This document shows positions 49,297-57,796 of a stretch of 64,000 nt of DNA, one piece after another (positions within the stretch are counted from its first letter, which is position 1; each line of letters starts with the position of its first letter). The notes beneath the pieces are model-generated. The model made no database searches, was not told where the DNA came from, and was given only the letters and a program-made list of their open reading frames with translations. The stretch comes from Methanomassiliicoccales archaeon LGM-DZ1 (GTDB lineage Archaea; Thermoplasmatota; Thermoplasmata; Methanomassiliicoccales; Methanomethylophilaceae), in assembly GCA_030168595.1 (NCBI GenBank), contig CP115556.1:1178001-1242000 (forward strand), read 5' to 3'. The translations under genes and the position numbers were made by a program.

Positions 49297-50103
49297 TCAC
49301 TCTCTGCCCATCTCTATCGAGCGGGCGACGGTGGCGTCGATGCACTTCTCGGTCAGGCTATCGAGCCCGCCCTCGCGGAGCACCTTGACCCCTTCGATGG
49401 TGGTCCCGCCCGGAGAGCAGACGCCGTCGATGAGCGATTCCACCGACATCCCGGATTCGAGGATCATCTTCCCGGAGCCGATGAGGCTCTGGGCGACCAG
49501 GATCTTCGACTGCTCCTCGCTGAGGCCGTACTTGACCCCTGCTTTGATGATCGCGTCAGCGAACATATATATGAACGCGGGGGAACTTCCGGATACGCCG
49601 GTGACGGCATCGAGGTCGCTTTCCCTGACCTCCACTGCCTTGCCGGTGGCCTCGAGGATGCCTTTAACGATGCCCCTGTCCGCATCGGTGCATCCGGGGC
49701 CCATCACATACCCAGAAGCGCCCTCGAACACCAGGCAGCAGTGGTTGGGCATGACCCTGACGATCCTGCATCCCGGAGCGTATTTTGCCAGCGTCTTCAT
49801 CTTCACGCCTGCTGCGATGCTGATGAGGAGGCTTCCCTCTTTCAGCTCCGTGCCCTCTTCGGCGAACAGGGGGCCGATGTTCTTCGGCTTCACGGCGAGC
49901 ACGAACACGTCGGCCGAGCCCTCGAGCTCTTTGGCGGACCCGTACATGCTGATCCCGTACGTCTGGGACATGCGGTCGCGAGTGGCCTGCGTGGGGGCGC
50001 AGGCTGCGATCTCATCCTTTCTGTAGACCCCTTTGGAGAGGAGCCCTCCGATCATGGCCCCAGCCATCCTGCCGGCCCCGATGAAAGCGATCCTGTATGC
50101 CAT
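49297..50103 (-). CDS. proC: Pyrroline-5-carboxylate reductase
   Basis: This 268-residue NAD(P)H enzyme completes proline synthesis. It has the Rossmann motif IAFIGAGRMAGAMIGGL, the AVKPKNI segment, VRVMPNHCCLV, and the C-terminal ProC signature GVCSPGGTTIEGVKVL. TATTATAAGA (50125-50134, minus strand) lies 22-31 bases before the ATG, so the mRNA is probably leaderless. It is divergent from the fpo operon. Confidence 0.95.
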   Translation of the reverse strand: MAYRIAFIGAGRMAGAMIGGLLSKGVYRKDEIAACAPTQATRDRMSQTYGISMYGSAKELEGSADVFVLAVKPKNIGPLFAEEGTELKEGSLLISIAAGVKMKTLAKYAPGCRIVRVMPNHCCLVFEGASGYVMGPGCTDADRGIVKGILEATGKAVEVRESDLDAVTGVSGSSPAFIYMFADAIIKAGVKYGLSEEQSKILVAQSLIGSGKMILESGMSVESLIDGVCSPGGTTIEGVKVLREGGLDSLTEKCIDATVARSIEMGRE

Positions 50104-50124
50104 GCCCTTCCCAGCGGTGCGCTT

Positions 50125-50234
50125 TCTTATAATATTTTCATGGATTCTTAAACGAATATTTAGAATAAATTAAATTCAATTATTAATTGCCATTTATAAA
50201 GGAAGTTGGCATTTCCCGCGTTCCTTATTATATA
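50125..50234. promoter_or_regulatory. AT-rich divergent promoter region of proC and fpo
   Basis: This block of about 110 bases is strongly AT-rich in an otherwise GC-rich window. TATTATAAGA (50125-50134, minus) serves proC and TTATTATATA (50225-50234, plus) serves fpoA, 24-33 bases before the ATG at 50258. Between them lie runs such as AATTAAATTCAATTATTAATT, possible binding sites for a regulator of the operon. Confidence 0.6.
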
Positions 50235-50257
50235 CGTTGAAGGCATCGCGAAAACCA

Positions 50258-50620
50258 ATGTCACTAGTCTTAAGCTACCTGCCATTACTATTCGTGGGGA
50301 TTATTTCCCTCGGATTCGCGCCGTTGGCATGGCTGGTCTCCAGGCTCATCAGGCCTGCGAGGTCATCCAAGTGGACTGAGGAGACATATGAGTGCGGTTC
50401 CGTCCCGATCGGGGATACGCGCATCATGTTCAGGCTGCAGTACTACGCATTCGCTCTGATATTCGTGGTATTCGACCTCGTGGTCACGTTCCTTCTGATC
50501 TGGTCGGTGGCGTTCGACGGTCTGTCGGACGCGGCCACCTGCTACGTTCTCATATTCCTCGGCATCCTGCTGATGGGCGTTGTGTACTCTCTCAAGAAGG
50601 AGGAGAAAATATGGATATGA
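50258..50620 (+). CDS. fpoA: F420H2 dehydrogenase-like complex subunit FpoA (NuoA family)
   Basis: This 120-residue membrane subunit has three helices (about 5-27, 57-80, 86-107) and the NuoA signature KWTEETYECGSVP with the following IMFRLQYYAFALIFVVFDL. It helps join the peripheral arm to the proton-pumping arm. The ATG at 50258 follows a TATA box directly (leaderless); a TTG seven codons earlier is not needed. It is the first gene of a 12-gene operon and overlaps fpoB. Confidence 0.94.
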   Translation: MSLVLSYLPLLFVGIISLGFAPLAWLVSRLIRPARSSKWTEETYECGSVPIGDTRIMFRLQYYAFALIFVVFDLVVTFLLIWSVAFDGLSDAATCYVLIFLGILLMGVVYSLKKEEKIWI

Positions 50621-51174
50621 GCCTCTACCCCCACGCCGTCGCCATGAGCGCGGACGAGTTCATGAGCTGGTCCACAGCCATGATCAACGACCTCATGAGC
50701 TCCGGCACCAGGAGGACCATCGACAAGCTCACCGGACCTATCTGGTCCTGGGCCATGAAGAACTCGATGCACCCTCTGCACTGGGGGCTCGCCTGCTGCG
50801 CGCTTGAGATGTCCCAGGCGTCCGCTTCGCGTTTCGACGCGGAGAGGTACGGGATGATCTACAGGTCGTCGCCCAGGCAGACCGATATCCTTCTCGTCAA
50901 CGGATGGATCTCCAAGAAGATCCGCCCGCATCTCAGGAGGCTCTGGGAGGAGATGCCTTCCCCGAAGTGGGCAGTCGCCATGGGCGAGTGCGCCATCTCC
51001 GGCGGGCCTTGGTATGACTCTTACAACACCGTCCAGGGTCTGGACCAGATTGTCCCGGTGGACCTTTACATCCCCGGATGCCCTGCCAGGCCTGATGCGA
51101 TGATCGACGGGTTCATGCTCCTCCAGAAGAAGATTGACAGCTACTTCAGGCGCGGAGCCTTCCTCAAGAACTGA
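50611..51174 (+). CDS. fpoB: Fpo subunit B (NuoB family, N2 cluster)
   Basis: This 187-residue subunit carries the terminal [4Fe-4S] cluster. Ligand Cys lie in GLACCALEM (tandem pair), GECAISGG and PGCPARPD. RRTIDKLTGPIWSWAMKNSMHPLHWG is typical of the methanogen type. AAGGAGGAG lies five bases before the ATG at 50611, deciding this start over the long upstream frame; it overlaps the fpoA end by ten bases. Confidence 0.95.
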   Translation: MDMSLYPHAVAMSADEFMSWSTAMINDLMSSGTRRTIDKLTGPIWSWAMKNSMHPLHWGLACCALEMSQASASRFDAERYGMIYRSSPRQTDILLVNGWISKKIRPHLRRLWEEMPSPKWAVAMGECAISGGPWYDSYNTVQGLDQIVPVDLYIPGCPARPDAMIDGFMLLQKKIDSYFRRGAFLKN

Positions 51175-51183
51175 GGTGCGCAA

Positions 51184-51666
51184 ATGGCTGCAGAACTACG
51201 CGAACATGATGACACGTGGGAGCCCGAGATCCAGAAAGGACTCGAGTCCAAGTTCCCCGGGCACATCCAGGTCACCAAGACCGAGGTGCGCAGGGTCTAC
51301 GCGAAGACCGACCGCGAGAACATCCATGCTGTGTGCCAGTATCTTCATGACGAGCTGAACTTCGAGCACTGCTCGACCGTCATCGGCGTCGACCTGAAGG
51401 ACCGCATGCAGGTGGTCTACCACATCAGCAATTATACCAACTACAAAGGAGAGGTCGTCGAGCTTACCATCGATGTTCCCAACGACGACCTGCACGTTCC
51501 TACCGTCTCTGACATCTGGGGCGGCGCGAACTGGCACGAGAGGGAGACCTGGGAGCTCTTCGGGATCGTATTCGACGGCCACCCGAAGCTCGAGAGGCTC
51601 CTCACTCCGGACACCTACGAGTTCTTCCCGTTCAGGAAGTCGTACAAGCTCAGGGGATGGGACTGA
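51184..51666 (+). CDS. fpoC: Fpo subunit C (NuoC family)
   Basis: This 160-residue 30-kDa-type subunit of the connecting module has the conserved DLKDRMQVVYHISNY, VPTVSDIWGGANWHERETWELFGIVFDGHP and the ending FPFRKSYKLRGWD. No metal site is expected. It starts nine bases after fpoB and its TGA overlaps the fpoD ATG (TGATG). Confidence 0.95.
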   Translation: MAAELREHDDTWEPEIQKGLESKFPGHIQVTKTEVRRVYAKTDRENIHAVCQYLHDELNFEHCSTVIGVDLKDRMQVVYHISNYTNYKGEVVELTIDVPNDDLHVPTVSDIWGGANWHERETWELFGIVFDGHPKLERLLTPDTYEFFPFRKSYKLRGWD

Positions 51667-52898
51667 TGGCATGGCTTAAGAAAGATGACAAGGAGATCCC
51701 CGTCGACAAAGAGGGGAAGCTCGATGCCGCCGCTATCGCGCAGGGCGCCCTCAAGGAAGAGGAGTCCAAAGCGATATTCCAGGCGGAGACCCAGAAGATG
51801 GACACCGACAAGATGTGGGTCATCATGGGCCCCCAGCACCCGTTCTCGCACGGGCTCTGGACCCTCAAGATCCAGGTCGACGGTGAGATGGTCACCGATG
51901 CCGAGCCCATCGTCGGATACCTTCACAGGGGATGGGAGAAAGAGGTCGAGAACAGGACCTACCCCAAGATCATCCCGATGGCGGACCGTCTCTGCTACGC
52001 CGCCTCGATGACCTATACCCACCTCTACTGCATGACCGTCGAGAAGGCCCTCGGCATCGAGGTGCCTGAGAAGGCGAAGTACATCAGGATAATCGCCGAC
52101 GAGATCAACCGTCTCCAGTCCCACCTCATGTGGCTGGCGGCCATCGGAACCGATCTGGGTAACTACACCGGATTCCTCTGGGCCTCCAGGGAGAGGGAGT
52201 TCTGGATGGACATGAACATCAGGCTCTGCGGAGCCCGTATGACCACCAACTACCCCCGTATCGGCGGTGTCAGGAACGATACCACCGACATTTTCGACAG
52301 GGATATCATCAGGTGCTGCGACAGGTTCGACAAGGCCCTCTGGGACATGATCGGGCTTATCGACGACAACTCCACCTTCACCCACAGGCTCATCGGCAAC
52401 GGTATCCTGACCAGGGAGAGGTGCGCGAACCTCGGCATCACCGGCGCCGCCGCAAGGGGTACCGGGATCGACTTCGATGTCCGCCGCGACGACCCCTACG
52501 ACAACTACGACAAGATCGACTTCGATGTCCCCTGCCAGACCGCGGGAGATTCCTATTCCAGGTATCTCGTCAGGGTCGAGGAGATGTTCCAGGCGACCAG
52601 GATCATCAGGGAGGCCATGGAGAAGGTCAGGGAGCTCGGCAAGAACGCCCCCTACAGGCTCAAAGCGCCCACCAATGTTCCGGAAGGGAGGACCTTCTGC
52701 AGGATCGAGGACTGCCGCGGCGAGGCCGCCATGTACCTCGTGTCCGACGGCACCGACAAGCCCTATAGGCTTAAGGTGCGCAGCCCGATCTTCGTCAATG
52801 TGTCGGCATCGAAGGACCTCTGCACCGGGTGCAGGATCGCAGATGTGCCGGTCATCATGGCCCAGATAGACATGTGCCTCGGAGAGACGGACCGGTGA
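51666..52898 (+). CDS. fpoD: Fpo subunit D (NuoD family)
   Basis: This 410-residue 49-kDa-type subunit forms the quinone or methanophenazine site with FpoB and FpoH. It contains VIMGPQHPFSHGLWTLKIQVDGE, GYLHRGWEKEVENRTYPKIIP, ADEINRLQSHLMWLA and the ending CTGCRIADVPVIMAQIDMCLGETDR. An N-terminal stretch of about 45 charged residues precedes the core. It starts at the ATG overlapping the fpoC stop. Confidence 0.95.
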   Translation: MAWLKKDDKEIPVDKEGKLDAAAIAQGALKEEESKAIFQAETQKMDTDKMWVIMGPQHPFSHGLWTLKIQVDGEMVTDAEPIVGYLHRGWEKEVENRTYPKIIPMADRLCYAASMTYTHLYCMTVEKALGIEVPEKAKYIRIIADEINRLQSHLMWLAAIGTDLGNYTGFLWASREREFWMDMNIRLCGARMTTNYPRIGGVRNDTTDIFDRDIIRCCDRFDKALWDMIGLIDDNSTFTHRLIGNGILTRERCANLGITGAAARGTGIDFDVRRDDPYDNYDKIDFDVPCQTAGDSYSRYLVRVEEMFQATRIIREAMEKVRELGKNAPYRLKAPTNVPEGRTFCRIEDCRGEAAMYLVSDGTDKPYRLKVRSPIFVNVSASKDLCTGCRIADVPVIMAQIDMCLGETDR

Positions 52899-52904
52899 TC
52901 CAAA

Positions 52905-54095
52905 ATGGCTGATTACGTCTCTATCCGCGACTGGATCAACTATCCGGACCCCATGTCGAACGAGTTCTACCCGTTCGGCGATGCCTACAACCTGCCGTAC
53001 GACATCTCCCTGAAGCTCTGGGACATCATCGGCGGCACTCTCGCATGGCTCCTCGACCTGCTGTTCCCCGGGAACACTGTGTCCGAGTGGCTCGTCTGCG
53101 ACGGCACCAGCAACTTCTTCGCGCTCGTCATCTTCATGATCGTCATCTTCGCGGTGGCCTTCCTGGCCGTCCTGGTAGCCCTATGGGAGGAGCGTAAGGT
53201 CCTCGGAAGGGGCATGGACAGACGCGGAACCATGATCGGCATGTGGGGATTCCTGCAGTGCGTCGCCGATGGTTTCAAGACCTTCATGAAGGACAACATC
53301 GCCTCCACCCGCATCGACAAGATGGGATACTGGTGGACCGTTTCCCTCATCGTCGGCACCTCCGTCCTCATCGACTGCATGATCCCTCTGTCCAACAGGT
53401 GGTTCGTGGTCGACTACGGCACCGGTCTGCTGATCATCATGGCGCTTTACGCGCTGGCCCCTCTGTTCATCCTGGTGTCCGGATGGTCCCAGAACAACAA
53501 ATACGCCCTCATCGGCGGTATCCGTGCCGCCGAGATGATGATGGCGTACGAGGTGCCGATGCTCATCACCATCGCCGCTACCTGCCTGCTCGCCGGCACG
53601 TTCAACATCAACGAGCTGGTCGCTGCCCAGTACGACAATGTCTGGTTCATCATCCCCGAGTGCATCGGTGCGGTGTCCTTCTTCATGTGCGCCGCTGCCG
53701 AGTCCGAGCGTTCTCCGTTCGACCTCGCTGAGGCCGAGTCCGAGCTCGTCGAGGGATGGCAGACCGAGTACGGCGGTATGAAGTGGGGTCTCATCATGCT
53801 CGGAGACTACCTGAGGGGCGCCTGCTCCTGCAGCATCTTCGTCATCCTCTTCCTCGGAGGCTGGACCCTGCCCTTCATAGACCTCAACGCATGGGACCTC
53901 TGGTGGCCCGTGCCCGAGATGGTCATGCTGCTCAAGACTTGGGGAGTGTTCTTCTTGGTCGTCATGCTCAGGCTCGGAACCGCCCGTGTCAGGACCGATA
54001 CCATCCTCAACCTCGGATGGAAGGTCTTCATGCCCCTCTCGATCGTCAACCTGATCATAGTTCTCATGTTCAGAATGGGAGGTGTGTTCTGTTGA
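52905..54095 (+). CDS. fpoH: Fpo subunit H (NuoH family)
   Basis: This 396-residue membrane subunit at the arm junction has eight or more helices. Conserved parts are WEERKVLGRGMDRRGTMIGMWGFLQCVADGFKTFMKDN and SERSPFDLAEAESELVEGWQTEYGGMKWG. It carries an N-terminal extension of about 40 residues before the first helix, longer than typical Fpo/NuoH. Its TGA overlaps the TTG start of fpoI. Confidence 0.94.
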   Translation: MADYVSIRDWINYPDPMSNEFYPFGDAYNLPYDISLKLWDIIGGTLAWLLDLLFPGNTVSEWLVCDGTSNFFALVIFMIVIFAVAFLAVLVALWEERKVLGRGMDRRGTMIGMWGFLQCVADGFKTFMKDNIASTRIDKMGYWWTVSLIVGTSVLIDCMIPLSNRWFVVDYGTGLLIIMALYALAPLFILVSGWSQNNKYALIGGIRAAEMMMAYEVPMLITIAATCLLAGTFNINELVAAQYDNVWFIIPECIGAVSFFMCAAAESERSPFDLAEAESELVEGWQTEYGGMKWGLIMLGDYLRGACSCSIFVILFLGGWTLPFIDLNAWDLWWPVPEMVMLLKTWGVFFLVVMLRLGTARVRTDTILNLGWKVFMPLSIVNLIIVLMFRMGGVFC

Positions 54096-54838
54096 GCGAA
54101 TATTACGAGAAATACAGGGACGGAAGGCACCGCAACTGGAAGGACCTGTGGATCGTCAAGCCCATCATGGTATGCTGCAGGCTGCTCGTGAGGACCACCA
54201 TCCACAGACCGGTCACCGTGCTCTATCCGTATGAGTCGCTCTGGGAGCCCGACAACTACCGCGGACGCCCGGCGCTGGACTTCAATAAATGCATCGGATG
54301 CGGGATGTGCGCCAGGATGTGCCCCTGCGCGGCCATCATCCTGGTCGAGACCCCTGATGACGAGGGCAAGCCCGTCAAGAGGCCTCAGATCAACATGGGC
54401 CGCTGCTCGTTCTGCGCCTACTGCGCCGAGTACTGCCCGGTCGATGCCATGACCGTCAGCCCCATCGTCGAGCTCGCCGAGTTCACCAGGTCCGACCTCA
54501 TCTACGGACCCAGGAGGCTCGCCTACGACAAGACGACCGAGGGAATGAAGGTCAAGCTCGAGGAGACGCTCATCTCCGACTTCAAGAACGGGAACGGCGA
54601 GAGGAGGATCGACCCCCTCAGGACCGACCGCCCCGAGCTGGAGTCCTCCAAGTGCATCAGCTGCAGGAAATGCTCCAAGGTCTGCCCCGTCGGCGCCATC
54701 ACCATGGTGGAGCACGGGAAGAACGCCAAGGGGCGCCCCATCCTATGGCCTGAGGTGGACGACGCCAAGTGCGTCTGCTGCCGCAACTGTGTGGACGACT
54801 GTCCTAAGGACGCTCTGCACATCAAGGAGGTGCTGTGA
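54092..54838 (+). CDS. fpoI: Fpo subunit I with doubled ferredoxin domain (four [4Fe-4S] sites)
   Basis: The 248-residue NuoI-type subunit has the two usual clusters: Cys67, 70, 73, 77 and Cys105, 108, 111, 115. A second two-cluster ferredoxin module follows at the C-terminus: Cys188, 191, 194, 198 and Cys227, 230, 233, 237. Ordinary FpoI/NuoI has only the first pair and is much shorter. Since fpoF is missing, the extra module is a candidate docking or electron-entry site for ferredoxin or heterodisulfide reductase. The start is TTG at 54092, seven bases after GGGAGGTG and overlapping the fpoH stop. Confidence 0.93.
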   Translation: MSEYYEKYRDGRHRNWKDLWIVKPIMVCCRLLVRTTIHRPVTVLYPYESLWEPDNYRGRPALDFNKCIGCGMCARMCPCAAIILVETPDDEGKPVKRPQINMGRCSFCAYCAEYCPVDAMTVSPIVELAEFTRSDLIYGPRRLAYDKTTEGMKVKLEETLISDFKNGNGERRIDPLRTDRPELESSKCISCRKCSKVCPVGAITMVEHGKNAKGRPILWPEVDDAKCVCCRNCVDDCPKDALHIKEVL

Positions 54839-55161
54839 TGGGAATATTAACTGAGATTTGGGACTGGCTCGTCGATTTCGGCGTGTTCATCTGGGGGAAC
54901 GCGGACCTTGTGGCCTTCGTCTGCCTGGCTGCCATCGCCATCGCCGCGGCCGTCGCCGTTGTCACCAGCAGGATACCGGTGCACAGCGCGTTCTATCTCG
55001 CGCTCGTGTTCTTCTGCGTCGGTGTGGCCTACTTCTTCCTGGAAGCGGAGTTCATCGGCGTGATCCAGATACTGGTCTACGTAGGCGCAATCACTGTCCT
55101 GTTCGCGTTCAGCATCATGCTGACCCGCAGGTACATCATGGAGGATGATTCCGATGAATAA
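54838..55161 (+). CDS. fpoJ: Fpo subunit J, N-terminal half (NuoJ family)
   Basis: This 107-residue protein has three helices corresponding to the first part of NuoJ, including IPVHSAFYLALVFFCVGVAYFFLEAEFIGVIQILVYVGAITVLFAFSIML. NuoJ is split in two in methanogen fpo operons, as here. AAGGAGGTG precedes the ATG, which overlaps the fpoI stop. It ends in TAA. Confidence 0.92.
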   Translation: MGILTEIWDWLVDFGVFIWGNADLVAFVCLAAIAIAAAVAVVTSRIPVHSAFYLALVFFCVGVAYFFLEAEFIGVIQILVYVGAITVLFAFSIMLTRRYIMEDDSDE

Positions 55162-55462
55162 GCGGACCGCTGCAGCCGTAGGGCTGGCCGCCGCCCTTCT
55201 GATCGTCCTCGGGCTCGCCATCGTCGTCAACGAGTGGGACGACAGCCCCCTCGGGTTCGATGATGAGCCTCAGTCCATCCCGTACGACGACGTCGTCATC
55301 GACAATGGCGGAACCGACACTGTCGACGACAGCTCGCTCAACTACGGTGTGCTCGAGACCTACGGGCCTCTGCTGCTCGTGCTCGGCGCGCTCATGTTCG
55401 CCGCTATGATCGGCGGCATATGCATCGCAAGGGAGGAGGTGGAGAAAGATGATTCCAATTGA
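55154..55462 (+). CDS. fpoJ: Fpo subunit J, C-terminal half
   Basis: This 102-residue protein has helices at about 8-27 and 72-92, separated by an acidic loop (WDDSPLGFDDEPQSIPYDD...). It supplies the last helices of NuoJ. GGAGG lies nine bases before the ATG at 55154, inside the end of the preceding gene; another in-frame ATG is at 55145. It overlaps fpoK by 14 bases. Confidence 0.85.
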   Translation: MNKRTAAAVGLAAALLIVLGLAIVVNEWDDSPLGFDDEPQSIPYDDVVIDNGGTDTVDDSSLNYGVLETYGPLLLVLGALMFAAMIGGICIAREEVEKDDSN

Positions 55463-55751
55463 GTTCTTCCTCTTCTTCGGAGCGATCCTCTTCGTCATCG
55501 GAGCCTACGGCATCATGACCAAGAGCAGCACCATCGTCGTCCTGATGTGCATCGAGCTCATGCTCAACGCCGCCAACATCAACTTCGTCGCGTTCTCCGC
55601 ATACTCCGGAGATGCGCTCGGACAGGTCTTCGTGATCTTCTCGATCTCGGTGGCCGCCGCCGAAGTCGCTGTCGGCATCGCCATTATGCTCAATGCCTAC
55701 AAGATGAGAAAGACCGTCAGCACCGACGATCTCAACCAGCTGAGGTGGTAA
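55449..55751 (+). CDS. fpoK: Fpo subunit K (NuoK family)
   Basis: This 100-residue protein has three helices. The conserved membrane Glu residues for proton transfer are present in VLMCIELMLNAANINFVAFS and VAAAEVAVGIAIML. GGGAGGAGGTGG precedes the ATG. It ends in TAA, one base before the fpoL ATG. Confidence 0.95.
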   Translation: MIPIEFFLFFGAILFVIGAYGIMTKSSTIVVLMCIELMLNAANINFVAFSAYSGDALGQVFVIFSISVAAAEVAVGIAIMLNAYKMRKTVSTDDLNQLRW

Positions 55752-55752
55752 G

Positions 55753-57795
55753 ATGGAGTTCATAGACTTTGTTTGGCTTGTTCCCCTTGTCCCGATGCTG
55801 TGCTTCCTGATCGTCGGGTTCTTCGGCAGGTACATGGGCCCTAAGCAGCACTACGGAGGATACCTCACCATCTTCGGTGCGGCCTTCGCCTTCGTCTACG
55901 CGGCCCTCGTCTCTGCGGAATACTGGCTGGGAGACAGCTATCCCCACGCTGTGGAGAGCAGCATGCACTGGTTCTCCATCGGGAGCCTGGACATCAACCT
56001 CGGTTACTACATCGACTCGCTGTCCTGCCTGATGATGCTCTTCGCATCGTTCATCTCGATGCTGATCTTCATCTACTCGCTCGGATACATGGGCGACCAG
56101 GGCGAGAGGAAGAGGAGGTACTTCGCTGAAGTCTCCCTGTTCCTCACCGGAATGCTCGGCCTCGCCGTCTCCGGCAGCCTGCTCACCATGTTCATCTTCT
56201 GGGAGGTCATGGGGCTCTGCTCCTACCTGCTCATCGGCTTCTGGGGATTCAACCACCCCGAAGCGCCCCAGAAGGCATCCGCTGCAAAGAAAGCGTTCCT
56301 CGTCACCAGGGCCGGAGACGTCTGCCTCATGGGAGGCCTGTTCGTCCTCGCCTACGCTATGGGGAGCCTCGACTACTCCGTCGTCTTCAACATGGACAAC
56401 CTCGAGGCCGCGGACCAGAGCATGCTCACCCTCGCATCCTTCCTCATCTTCGGAGGTGCGATCGGCAAGTCTGCCCAGTTCCCGCTGCTCGACTGGCTGC
56501 CCGATGCGATGGCCGGCCCCACCACCGTCTCCGCGCTTATCCATGCCGCGACCATGGTCAAGGCCGGTGTCTACCTCGTGGCCCGCTGCTTCCCGCTGTT
56601 CGCCATGAACAGCGAGGTCATGCTCTTCGTGGCCATCATCGGGGGCGTCACCGCCTTCTTCACCGCCACCATGGCGATGAACAACATGAACATCAAGAAG
56701 GTCCTGGCCTACTCGACCCTGTCCCAGCTCGGATACATGTTCCTCTCGCTCGGTGCGGGAGGCTACCTCTTCGCGCTCGGGATCGAGTCCGGGGACACGG
56801 CCATGATGGCCGCAGGCGCCCTCGGATACACCGCGGGAACGCTCCACATGGCCAACCACGCCTTCTTCAAGGCCCTGCTCTTCCTCTGCTCCGGTGCTGT
56901 CATCCACGAGACCGGGACCGAGGACATGCGCCTCATGGGAGGCCTGCAGCAGAAGATGCCCTACACCTCCACCACCATGCTCATCGGTGCCCTGTCCATC
57001 GCCGGATTCCCGTTCTTCGCGGGATTCTGGTCCAAGGACCTCGTGCTCGATGTCGCCTTCGACGCGTTCAACGACACTGCAGACATCACCAGCTGGTGCT
57101 TCCTGCTCCTCTGGTTCCTCGGAGTCGTCACCGCGTTCATGACCGCCTTCTACATGTTCAGGCTCTGGTTCATGACCTTCAGGGGCGAGCCCAGGGAGAA
57201 CGCCAAGGCCGTCGAGCACGACGCGCCCCGCTGCATGACCATGCCTCTGCTGGTCCTGTCCCTCTTCGCATTCGCCTTCGGTTACACCCTCCTGTTCGGA
57301 TGGGACGGCGTGTTCACCATCTCCCTCGGATCCTCCGGCTGGAAGGTCGGCGGCGGGGAGGCCGACATGGGATTCCACTGGGTCGAAGAGCTCTTCACCA
57401 ACTGGAAGACCTACCTGACCATCATCCTGGTCCTCTGCGCCATCGCGCTCGCATACTGCATGTACGACAAGCGCAGCATCGACCCCGGGAAGTTCAGCAA
57501 GAACGGCACCTCCAGGCTCTACAGGGTCCTGCAGAACAGGTGGTACCTGCCCGAGATCTACGACCAGGTCGCCTGGAAGCTCGGATACGATGTCGCTCTG
57601 GGAGTCGACTACTTCGACAGGAACGTCATCGACGGCACCGTCAACGGGCTCTCCAACGCTGTCATCAGCGGAGGAGACCTCATGTCTAAGGCCCAGAACG
57701 GGAACGTCCACACCTACACCGGTGTGGTCATCGGCGGAGTGGTCGCGCTTGCGCTGTTCACTCTTGCCATGATCTACGTCTTCGGAGGCATGTGA
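55753..57795 (+). CDS. fpoL: Fpo subunit L (NuoL family, antiporter-like)
   Basis: This 680-residue distal proton-pumping subunit has about 16 helices. It includes the key Glu in FIFWEVMGLCSYLLIGFWG, the broken-helix lysine region GKSAQFPLLDWLPDAMAGPTTVSALIHAATMVKAGVYL, and a C-terminal lateral helix region (about 500-610) characteristic of NuoL versus M and N. One base separates it from fpoM. Confidence 0.96.
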   Translation: MEFIDFVWLVPLVPMLCFLIVGFFGRYMGPKQHYGGYLTIFGAAFAFVYAALVSAEYWLGDSYPHAVESSMHWFSIGSLDINLGYYIDSLSCLMMLFASFISMLIFIYSLGYMGDQGERKRRYFAEVSLFLTGMLGLAVSGSLLTMFIFWEVMGLCSYLLIGFWGFNHPEAPQKASAAKKAFLVTRAGDVCLMGGLFVLAYAMGSLDYSVVFNMDNLEAADQSMLTLASFLIFGGAIGKSAQFPLLDWLPDAMAGPTTVSALIHAATMVKAGVYLVARCFPLFAMNSEVMLFVAIIGGVTAFFTATMAMNNMNIKKVLAYSTLSQLGYMFLSLGAGGYLFALGIESGDTAMMAAGALGYTAGTLHMANHAFFKALLFLCSGAVIHETGTEDMRLMGGLQQKMPYTSTTMLIGALSIAGFPFFAGFWSKDLVLDVAFDAFNDTADITSWCFLLLWFLGVVTAFMTAFYMFRLWFMTFRGEPRENAKAVEHDAPRCMTMPLLVLSLFAFAFGYTLLFGWDGVFTISLGSSGWKVGGGEADMGFHWVEELFTNWKTYLTIILVLCAIALAYCMYDKRSIDPGKFSKNGTSRLYRVLQNRWYLPEIYDQVAWKLGYDVALGVDYFDRNVIDGTVNGLSNAVISGGDLMSKAQNGNVHTYTGVVIGGVVALALFTLAMIYVFGGM

Positions 57796-57796
57796 G

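Noticed and set aside
47441-49345. 634-residue open frame opposite the B12 radical SAM gene
   Set aside because: It has no family motif; the plus-strand gene has an intact radical SAM Cys motif and B12-like domain.
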